The notes under the pieces: model-generated
Databases searched by the model: none
What the model was told of the DNA's origin: nothing
Seen by the model: the letters and a program-made list of their open reading frames with translations, nothing else
Program-made: the position numbers and the translations under genes
Source of the DNA: Chloroflexi bacterium UBA6077
GTDB taxonomy: Bacteria > Chloroflexota > UBA6077
Length of the DNA stretch: 12,984 nt
Direction of reading: 5' to 3'
NCBI GenBank assembly: GCA_002436065.1
Contig: DIXP01000024.1
Location: 1 to 12,984 of the forward strand
In this document: one piece after another, positions 7,499-12,984 of the stretch
Layout: every line of letters starts with the position of its first letter
Position numbering within the stretch: position 1 is the stretch's first letter

Positions 7499-7786
7499 CC
7501 CCCCGATCTTGCAGACTAGCGAGTCTCCATACCGATCGATTCTGAGAAGTAGTCCAAATAGGACCGAACTGCAGAAGTCCCGCCGTATCGCCGCGTCTTA
7601 AGGTTCTACATCACTTGGCGCCTACTTACCGGTCGGCAACGGATGCAGGCTGAAACCGAGTCGATGCAAGTGCCAACAGATGACTGGACGTCCTATTCCC
7701 CCTTGCGGCCGAGCCATTCGACTACTAGATATCCCTTTGCAGACGACCAAACTCGAAACAAGCTAGGAGCATAGCCTGCGCTGGCA

Positions 7787-8653
7787 CTACCCCCCGAACT
7801 TCTCTTTGTACTCGGTGAAGCGATCGTAGTCGATTAGGCTGTATAGTTGCTTGCGGGTAAGCATGCGGTCCAGATAGCCGGCCTGGGTTCCGGTTTGCTT
7901 GAGTTCCGAATAGAAATCCAGCACAGCTTTGAGGGCTACCTTGAACGAAGTAGTCGGGAAGATGACTATGTTGTAGCCCATCTGCTCCAGTTCCTGTGCT
8001 GAGAGATAAGGGCTTTTTCCGAACTCGGCCATGTTGGCAAGAAGGGGAGCATCTATCGCCTTAGCACACTCCTCGAACTCCTGTTTGGTCTCCAGAGCCT
8101 CCAAGAAGATCACATCAGCACCAGCACCCTGGTATGCTTTCCCACGCCTAATGGCGTCGTCAAAACCATTCACAGCCCTAGAGTCCACACGAGCTATGAT
8201 CATGAAATCAGGGTCAGTTCTGGCCTCTATCGCAGCACGGATCTTGCCCACCATCTCATCCTGGGGTATCACTTGCTTGCCAGGCATATGTCCACACCGC
8301 TTTGGCACTACTTGATCCTCCAAATGGATGGCGGCAACCCCGGCCAGTTCAAACTGATGCACTGTTCGCATCACATTGACCGCGTTTCCGTATCCCGTGT
8401 CGGCATCTGCTATCAGTGGCACCGAGATGGCATCAGCCATGTAGGCAGCCTTCATTACCATCTCGGTTCCAGTGGCAAGACTGATATCCGGCAAACCCGT
8501 CAAGGATGTTACGGCTCCATTGCCCGTCATGTACACGGCCTCGAAACCACTCTTGGCAGCGGCCATGGCGCTTACAGCATCATAGGCGCCTGGAACCATG
8601 AGGATCTTGTCCCGTTTTAGCAACTCCCGTAGCATTGTCGTCTTCTTCTGCAT
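7787..8653 (-). CDS. Isocitrate lyase / PEP mutase-family carbon-carbon lyase (2,3-dimethylmalate or methylisocitrate lyase-like)
   Basis: An intact 288-residue TIM-barrel enzyme expected to use Mg2+ to split a 2-hydroxy-3-substituted succinate into an oxoacid and a carboxylate. Motifs in order: VPGAYDAVSA (20-29), DADTGYGNAVNV (83-94), AIHLEDQ (108-114), PKRCGH (117-122) with the catalytic Cys C120, IIARVDSRA (152-160), FLEAL (183-187) and ANMAEFGKSP (206-215). KRCGH is the signature of true C-C lyases in the superfamily, which argues against a PEP mutase or phosphonate enzyme. The start ATG 8653 follows AAGGAG (8661-8666) at good spacing. It is a paralogue of the broken gene at 4591-5533; the dehydratase genes lie between them. 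Dimethylmalate lyase, methylisocitrate lyase and oxaloacetate decarboxylase-like proteins all share this fold, so substrate assignment is tentative. Confidence 0.9.
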   Translation of the reverse strand: MQKKTTMLRELLKRDKILMVPGAYDAVSAMAAAKSGFEAVYMTGNGAVTSLTGLPDISLATGTEMVMKAAYMADAISVPLIADADTGYGNAVNVMRTVHQFELAGVAAIHLEDQVVPKRCGHMPGKQVIPQDEMVGKIRAAIEARTDPDFMIIARVDSRAVNGFDDAIRRGKAYQGAGADVIFLEALETKQEFEECAKAIDAPLLANMAEFGKSPYLSAQELEQMGYNIVIFPTTSFKVALKAVLDFYSELKQTGTQAGYLDRMLTRKQLYSLIDYDRFTEYKEKFGG

Positions 8654-9250
8654 TTCCCTTCTCCTTAAGCCAGATGCGAATTCGCTCCATTTCCGTAGGT
8701 CGGATAGACGAGCCTCTAACGATGTGTTTCTTGTCCGCTAGAGCTCGCATAGAAGCGGGGTGATCGTCGATAGTCAGCCGGTGAAGGCTGCAGGAAGTCG
8801 AGTTCTCGTGGCCGCAATGGCGACGAGCGACTTGGAGGCCGAAAACGTCAACTCATGGTGGAGGCCCTTGACTCGATCGCCCGAGCGATGCTGCGTCCGG
8901 ATTACGAGGCCGATCGTGACAGAGCCTATGGCCTCCTATAGTCGGCGCCGGATCAGATCCAACGGATCCGACGCTCGTAGTATGCCGGCTACCATGGTGC
9001 ACCTATCAGTTGCATCACGCCAGGGTTATGGTGGACCATCAAGATTGTGATTCGGATCGCGGACGCTGGCCGCTTCAAAGTGTAGCCCCCAACGATAGAC
9101 GGTCGAGAGGACCTTCACTTGGCTGGACAGGCATCCAAGGCTCGATGAACTACCAATGGCAGGTCGGCATCGGTGAAGCCTGGATCTATCCCCGATGAGC
9201 CACATGTTCCTCCAATTGACGGCTGGGTGTGAGACCTGTTTATAGACGCG
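8654..9250. other. About 600-bp intergenic region, no recognisable gene
   Basis: Neither strand shows a reading frame with a convincing ribosome-binding site and protein-like composition. A plus-strand stretch near 8852-8941 reads LMVEALDSIARAMLRPDYEA before a stop and looks mildly coding, but it has no start signal and no upstream extension, so I do not call it. The region contains the lyase ribosome-binding site (8661-8666) and presumably its promoter. A 7-bp inverted repeat (GTGAGAC 9229-9235 / GTCTCAC 9258-9264) straddles the tctA stop codon. It has no T tract. Confidence 0.5.
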
Positions 9251-10771
9251 CTAAGGAGTCTCACCTCCCGAAATCGCTATCCTGCCCCGTATGCGCTGGA
9301 AGAAGAAGCGGTTCAGGAGTGGCCACAAGATAATGACTACAACTACCGCCATGATGATGCCGGAGATCGGTCGAGAGAAGAAGATCCCTACGTCACCCAG
9401 TGACATTTTCAGAGACTGGCGGAGTGACAACTCGACAGTTCCTCCGAGCACGAGCGCCAATACAAGAGGTGCTGGTGGATACTCCAGCTTCTTCAGGAAA
9501 TACCCAATCACGCCAGCGCCAATCATCATCCACAAGTCGAATATGCTGTAGTTGACGCTATAGACGCCGACCAGACAGAAGACTAGAATGATAGGGGCAA
9601 GCACTGAGTATGGAGCCTTCAGCACCGGAACAAAGAGCGGGACAAACAAGATGTTCAACACGAGCAACATAAGGTTGCCGATGTACATGGACGCTATGAG
9701 TGCCCAAACGAAATCAGGGTTCTTGGTGAACAGAAGAGGCCCAGGCTGCAAATCGAAGAGCGCAAGAGCTCCAAGCATAACCGCCGTGACGCTGGAGCCA
9801 GGTATTCCGAGTGTCAGCATGGGGATCATAGCTCCTCCTGTCGACGCGTTGTTAGCAGATTCTGGTGCCGCCACCCCCGCGATGACTCCTGTTCCGAACT
9901 TCTCCGGGTGAGTTGAGACGCGTTTCTCAGTCGTGTACGCAATAAAGGATGCAATCGTAGCGCCTGCGCCCGGCAGTATTCCAATCCAGAACCCTATGAA
10001 CGTGCCGCGGGCTATCGGCATTGCGCTGGCTTTGATATCCCTCAGGGTGATGATCATGTCTCTAAGGCGTGTGTCGATAACGTGGCGCTGCACGGCCTGC
10101 TCGATTGTGGCCAGTATCTCAGCAACACCGAACACCCCTATAGCTATCGGCAGAAAATCGATCCCGTCCATCAGGTCAAGCTTATTGAAGGTGAATCGCT
10201 GCATGCCGGTGACAATATCCATGCCGACCATCGCCAGGAAGAGTCCCATCAGCCCCATAGCGTAGCCCTTGGCTTTCGATTTGCCTGTGAGCCCACTGAT
10301 TGCTGTTAAGCCGAGCATCATCAAAGCGAAGTATTCAGGAGGGCCAAACTGAAGAGCCATCTCGGCGATGGGGGGGGCGAGCACCGTCAGCATGACGATG
10401 CTGAAGGTGCCAGCAACGAAGGATCCGATGGCAGCTATCGTCAGGGCGGGTCCGGCCCTTCCCTTGAGCGCCATTGCGTGTCCATCCAAGCACGTCATTA
10501 TGGTGGACGATTCCCCAGGGACGTTCATGAGCACCGAAGTCAGCGTCCCGCCATAGGCACACCCGTAGTAGATCCCGGCCATAAGAATCATTGCTGTGAT
10601 CGGGCCCATGCCAAAGCACAAGGGAATAAGCATCGCCACGGCGGCAGTAGGCCCAATTCCAGGCAACGCGCCGACGAGCGTCCCCACTACCACTCCGAGG
10701 GTGACATAGAACATGTTGATTGGGCTAAGGGCTATAGAGAATCCCAGACTCAGATTGCTTAGTATGTCCAA
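9251..10771 (-). CDS. tctA: Tripartite tricarboxylate transporter, large membrane subunit TctA
   Basis: A 506-residue integral membrane protein with about 10-12 hydrophobic segments, matching the usual TctA length of about 500. The family hallmark is visible at about residues 34-90: GALPGIGPTAAVAMLIP, then GIYYGCAYGGTLTSVLMNVPG. A second, related half contains GILPGAGATIASFIAYTTEK and GGAMIPMLTLGIPGSS, consistent with the internal repeat of this family. It forms the ion-coupled translocation pore with TctB and receives substrate from the TctC binding protein. The start codon is TTG at 10771, with GGGGGTGG about 6 bases upstream, and lies 15 bases after the tctB stop, so the two are in one operon. 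The transported acid is not evident from TctA alone. Confidence 0.95.
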   Translation of the reverse strand: MDILSNLSLGFSIALSPINMFYVTLGVVVGTLVGALPGIGPTAAVAMLIPLCFGMGPITAMILMAGIYYGCAYGGTLTSVLMNVPGESSTIMTCLDGHAMALKGRAGPALTIAAIGSFVAGTFSIVMLTVLAPPIAEMALQFGPPEYFALMMLGLTAISGLTGKSKAKGYAMGLMGLFLAMVGMDIVTGMQRFTFNKLDLMDGIDFLPIAIGVFGVAEILATIEQAVQRHVIDTRLRDMIITLRDIKASAMPIARGTFIGFWIGILPGAGATIASFIAYTTEKRVSTHPEKFGTGVIAGVAAPESANNASTGGAMIPMLTLGIPGSSVTAVMLGALALFDLQPGPLLFTKNPDFVWALIASMYIGNLMLLVLNILFVPLFVPVLKAPYSVLAPIILVFCLVGVYSVNYSIFDLWMMIGAGVIGYFLKKLEYPPAPLVLALVLGGTVELSLRQSLKMSLGDVGIFFSRPISGIIMAVVVVIILWPLLNRFFFQRIRGRIAISGGETP

Positions 10772-10786
10772 TATTAACCACCCCCA

Positions 10787-11251
10787 TTAGCTAAAGAGAC
10801 TGAGCAAACCCTTGGGTAGTGGCACCTTGAGCCATATACCGAAGACCCCGTAGATCACGATAGCTGCGACGAGGGGTACCGAGGCGAGAATCTTCCAGGA
10901 GCGCGTTCCAAGCAGTAATGAAACCAAGGCCACAAAGAGCACGGTAATTGGGATGAAGCCCAGCCCCTCCAGCAGCAGCACAGATGCGGTGAGCAGGCCG
11001 AGCGCGCCGCCTATTCGCCACCAACCTGCTGGGCCTGGCCACCGCCGTTCACCTGAAGGCCGAGATCCTGAGCGAATACCATGGGCTGTCAGCACTAAAC
11101 CGGCAAGGACCATCCCGAGTGATACCCATAGCGGCAGGAAACCTGGCCCCGGGACGCGATCAACCAAGTATGGCAGCTTGAGCGATTCCTCAAGTACCCA
11201 TGTCCCATAAGCGAGAAACACCAAGCCAGAGGCGGTTTCCGCCCTGTCCAT
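10787..11251 (-). CDS. tctB: Tripartite tricarboxylate transporter, small membrane subunit TctB
   Basis: A 154-residue protein with four predicted membrane helices, at about 7-23, 36-59, 80-115 (long, probably two passes with GLGFIPITVLF) and 121-142. The family-typical GPGFLPLW follows the first helix. This is the poorly conserved small subunit that partners TctA in the membrane. I place the start at ATG 11251 because GGAGGG at 11257-11262 lies 5 bases upstream. An in-frame ATG at 11308 would add 19 hydrophilic residues, but it sits in the loop of a strong hairpin and lacks a ribosome-binding site. The gene lies between tctC and tctA on the same strand, as in classical tctCBA operons. Confidence 0.88.
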   Translation of the reverse strand: MDRAETASGLVFLAYGTWVLEESLKLPYLVDRVPGPGFLPLWVSLGMVLAGLVLTAHGIRSGSRPSGERRWPGPAGWWRIGGALGLLTASVLLLEGLGFIPITVLFVALVSLLLGTRSWKILASVPLVAAIVIYGVFGIWLKVPLPKGLLSLFS

Positions 11252-11278
11252 TGCATCCCTCCACGCACGCAGGTGTTT

Positions 11279-11323
11279 TCCAGGAGGGGGATTACTCCAG
11301 CGATGCACTTCCCCCCTCCTGGA
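11279..11323 (-). promoter_or_regulatory. Strong stem-loop between tctC and tctB
   Basis: TCCAGGAGGGGG (11279-11290) pairs perfectly over 12 bp with CCCCCTCCTGGA (11312-11323), leaving a 21-base loop. It begins 12 bases after the tctC stop and ends before the tctB ribosome-binding site. No T tract follows on either strand, so it is probably not a full terminator. Hairpins in this position often protect the 3' end of the binding-protein message and lower expression of the membrane genes. The CCCTCC in the 3' arm of the minus-strand RNA is also complementary to the tctB Shine-Dalgarno GGAGGG (11257-11262). Confidence 0.7.
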
Positions 11324-11335
11324 CTTGGAGCGCCT

Positions 11336-12406
11336 CTACTTCTTGATTAGACCCATGCTCGTATACACCTGTAGCAATTTCGCACGCTCGTCGGCTTGGA
11401 ACTTCGCGTAGTCATCTCCACCAACGAAATTTGCTGTCATCATGTTCTTGCTAGTGTACTCTGCCCACTGATTGGACTCGGTGATATTCTTCATGAGCCC
11501 CACTATCCACGATTTCTCGTGTACAGCAATACCAGCCGGTGCGATGACACCGCGTGGCGTGAAGAACGTCACGTTGTGGCCCTGTTCCTTCGCCGTTGGT
11601 ATGTCCTTGAGCATCGGCAAGCGGCTATCTGCGAACACCGCGAGGGCGCGCAGCTTCCCGGCCTCCATATGGGGAACTAGTTCGGCAGGATTTCCGATGA
11701 CCAGGTCCACATGCCCTCCAAGAACAGCTGCAGTCGACTCACCGCCACCGACGAAGGGGATCATATTCAACTTGATACCCGACTCCAACTCTAGCATCGC
11801 GGCAACCGTGGAGTCGGGACTGGTACCTCCGATACCTCCTACCTTGACAGACTGTGGAGCTTTCTTGGAAGCATCAACCACATCCTTGAGCGCCTTGTAA
11901 GGCGAGCCAGTGGGCGTCACCATTATCTGCTGATCCTGTGCCATGACGGCGATAGGGGTGAAATCCTCTGGCGTGAGAGGGGTGTTCTTCACGATGAAGT
12001 CGATGCTGAACTGGGCAGTCGCCGTGGCAATCGAATGGCCGTCCCCCTTTCGCCCAGCCAGATACGCCCATCCTATTTGTCCACTCGCACCTGGCTTGTA
12101 GGAGATGGTCATTGGCTGCGGAGATAACTTGTCGTCGGAGACTATCTTCTTCATCATCTCCGCAGTTAGCCCACTTCCTCCTCCAGCGGAGTAGGGGACG
12201 ATCAACTCAATAGGACGAGTTGGGAAAGCTGGCACTACAGTGGGTTGCTGTGCTGTGGGCTGAGCTGGCGGCTTCTGTGCCGCAGGCTGAGCTGGCGGCT
12301 GCTGTGTTGCGGGCTGAGCTGGCGGCTGCTGTGGCGCTGCTTGGCATCCCGCTGCGGCGAACACAAGGGCGGACAACACCGCAACAAGCCATAAGAACCG
12401 TGTCAT
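11336..12406 (-). CDS. tctC: Tripartite tricarboxylate transporter substrate-binding lipoprotein TctC
   Basis: A 356-residue extracytoplasmic solute receptor (TctC/Bug family). The start at ATG 12406 is set by AAAGGAG (12416-12422), 9 bases upstream. An ATG directly after GGAG has no spacing, and a start at 12490 lacks a site. Residues 1-21 form a lipoprotein signal peptide with Cys21 as lipidation site (FAAAGC). A spacer at about 22-60 is rich in Pro, Gln and Ala and built of nine-residue repeats. The binding domain begins near FPTRPIELIVPYSAGGGSG (61-79) and contains YKPGASGQIGWAYLAG, VGGIGGTSPDS and GNPAELVPHMEAGKLRALAV. The position often held by Asp after the GG loop in this family is Gly here. 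Lipid anchoring suggests a cell without a conventional outer-membrane-enclosed periplasm. It heads the C-B-A operon. Confidence 0.93.
   Translation of the reverse strand: MTRFLWLVAVLSALVFAAAGCQAAPQQPPAQPATQQPPAQPAAQKPPAQPTAQQPTVVPAFPTRPIELIVPYSAGGGSGLTAEMMKKIVSDDKLSPQPMTISYKPGASGQIGWAYLAGRKGDGHSIATATAQFSIDFIVKNTPLTPEDFTPIAVMAQDQQIMVTPTGSPYKALKDVVDASKKAPQSVKVGGIGGTSPDSTVAAMLELESGIKLNMIPFVGGGESTAAVLGGHVDLVIGNPAELVPHMEAGKLRALAVFADSRLPMLKDIPTAKEQGHNVTFFTPRGVIAPAGIAVHEKSWIVGLMKNITESNQWAEYTSKNMMTANFVGGDDYAKFQADERAKLLQVYTSMGLIKK
12247..12336 (-). repeat. 27-bp tandem repeat encoding the lipoprotein spacer
   Basis: Two full, nearly identical 27-bp units (12267-12293 and 12294-12320) are flanked by partial copies on both sides. 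They encode repeats of the type QQPPAQPAT / QQPPAQPAA / QKPPAQPTA in TctC. The unit length is a multiple of three, so copy-number change would lengthen or shorten the spacer without breaking the frame. Confidence 0.8.
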
Positions 12407-12801
12407 GCCAATCATCTCCTTTCGTCGCGTACGCATCACTTTTGCTCCTAGCCACATGGGTGAAGAGATCCTCAGACATGAGTCCTGCAACCGGTCGCAG
12501 ACAAGGTGACAGGCTGCGCGGATCTATGTCCCTTTCATCGAAGACCACCTCCCATCGAATACCATCCGTCATCATCTCCGCTCATCGCTGCGGGCCAACT
12601 ACTGACCAGACCCTGAAGAGGCGAACCTCTGGCGACACCCGAAGCCGACCGAAGGGACTTCGCCCCTCTGGACTCCCTGTTCACGGATCTGTACTCAACG
12701 CGGTAGGGGTGTGCATGGCATCATCACTAGGACTGCCGCTGGCGTATGGTGATCCGCCCGCTAACTGCACTGTGGAAGGGTGTGGTATCCCAGCAACGCG
12801 G
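12407..12801 (-). promoter_or_regulatory. tctC upstream / leader region with potential structured RNA
   Basis: About 395 bases separate the terminator from tctC, and no confident gene lies here. I could not pick out a convincing sigma-70 promoter. On the minus strand, 12671-12606 can fold as an outer stem (CCAGA/TCTGG) enclosing three small hairpins: CGAAG-tcc-CTTCG (12662-12650), CGGC/GTCG (12647-12633) and AGAGG-ttcg-CCTCT (12630-12617). The tctC Shine-Dalgarno is at 12416-12422. A long leader with such pairing may be regulatory, but no known riboswitch class is recognised. Confidence 0.35.
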
Positions 12802-12836
12802 AAAAGCAAAAACCGACCGTTAGCCGACGGTCGGTT
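12802..12836 (-). terminator. Rho-independent terminator for leftward transcription
   Basis: A perfect 10-bp stem (AACCGACCGT 12811-12820 with ACGGTCGGTT 12827-12836, loop of 6) is followed on the minus strand by TTTTTGCTTTTC. The plus strand has no T tract after the stem, so it works for transcripts entering from the right edge. It separates that unit from the tctCBA operon, which therefore needs its own promoter between here and 12422. Confidence 0.85.
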
Positions 12837-12906
12837 CAATTATCCCGCATGAAGCAGCATCTTTGATTTGCCACCGGTAGGTATCGACTCCAAGGCATCC
12901 TCTCCA

Positions 12907-12984
12907 CTAAGAAGACATTGGTGATGCCGGTCGCCTGTTACCTGAGTGATCATCAACAACTATAGTGTCTAACGGATCAAGTTG
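12907..12984 (-). CDS. Possible C-terminus of an upstream minus-strand gene (partial)
   Basis: The minus strand is open from the window edge to TAG at 12907, giving 25 residues that end in DDHSGNRRPASPMSS. The other two minus frames stop within 15 bases of the edge, and a terminator for this strand follows about 70 bases later. A gene end is therefore expected here or just outside. Nothing in the residues identifies a family. Confidence 0.22.
   Translation of the reverse strand, partial: QLDPLDTIVVDDHSGNRRPASPMSS

Noticed and set aside
8580..8750. A 56-codon minus-strand frame starting MRALADKKHIVRGSS that overlaps the start of the lyase gene
   Set aside because: It has no ribosome-binding site of its own, overlaps the well-supported lyase start in another frame and loses protein-like composition inside the overlap.
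8760..9050. Plus-strand 96-codon frame in the gap between the lyase and tctA
   Set aside because: No Shine-Dalgarno, Arg/Ser-rich shadow-like composition, and no recognisable motif.
12207..12575. Minus-strand frame beginning MMTDGIRWEVVFDERD across the tctC leader and start
   Set aside because: More than half of it lies over the tctC signal peptide and repeat spacer in another frame, and its second half is a low-complexity shadow of those repeats.
1..12984. CRISPR arrays, tRNA/rRNA genes, toxin-antitoxin or phage-defence genes
   Set aside because: No spaced direct repeats, RNA-gene signatures or defence-type domains were seen. The only regular repeat is the 27-bp coding repeat in tctC.

Overview
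The window is an accessory stretch of a bacterial genome of moderately high GC, with almost every gene on the minus strand. Three things are packed together: a three-gene tripartite tricarboxylate transporter (TTT) operon; a set of carboxylate-metabolism genes (an isocitrate-lyase/PEP-mutase-family lyase, a two-subunit aconitase-family hydratase, a second lyase copy that is broken, and an HMGL/DRE-TIM-family acyltransferase); and two transposase genes. The solute-binding protein is a lipoprotein with a Pro/Gln/Ala-rich spacer after the lipobox. Together with the TTT plus lyase context, this suggests Chloroflexota (for example a Dehalococcoidia or SAR202-type lineage). That placement is an inference from protein style, not from a marker gene.

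Layout from left to right: (1) 1-618, the N-terminal part of an ISL3-like transposase running off the left edge, with a long hairpin next to its start codon; (2) 822-1070, a small membrane protein, the only convincing plus-strand gene, followed by two tandem hairpins; (3) 1307-3075, a complete IS1182-family insertion sequence with perfect 18-bp terminal inverted repeats, a 7-bp target duplication and an intact DDE transposase; (4) 3254-4459, an HMGL-family synthase; (5) 4591-5533, a frameshifted lyase pseudogene; (6) 5723-7498, coupled small and large subunits of an isopropylmalate/dimethylmalate-type dehydratase; (7) 7787-8653, an intact lyase; (8) 8654-9250, about 600 bases with no recognisable gene; (9) 9251-12406, tctA, tctB and tctC, read right to left as C-B-A, with a strong hairpin between tctC and tctB; (10) 12407-12984, a long leader region, a rho-independent terminator facing left and possibly the tail of one more minus-strand gene.

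A plausible reading is that TctCBA imports a di- or tricarboxylate with sodium or proton. The aconitase-type hydratase moves its hydroxyl group, and the lyase splits the resulting 2-hydroxy-3-alkyl-succinate type acid into an oxoacid and a carboxylic acid. This matches the last steps of Eubacterium barkeri nicotinate fermentation (dimethylmaleate hydratase plus 2,3-dimethylmalate lyase). The extra HMGL-type condensing enzyme is not part of that pathway, and the true substrate cannot be read from the sequence.
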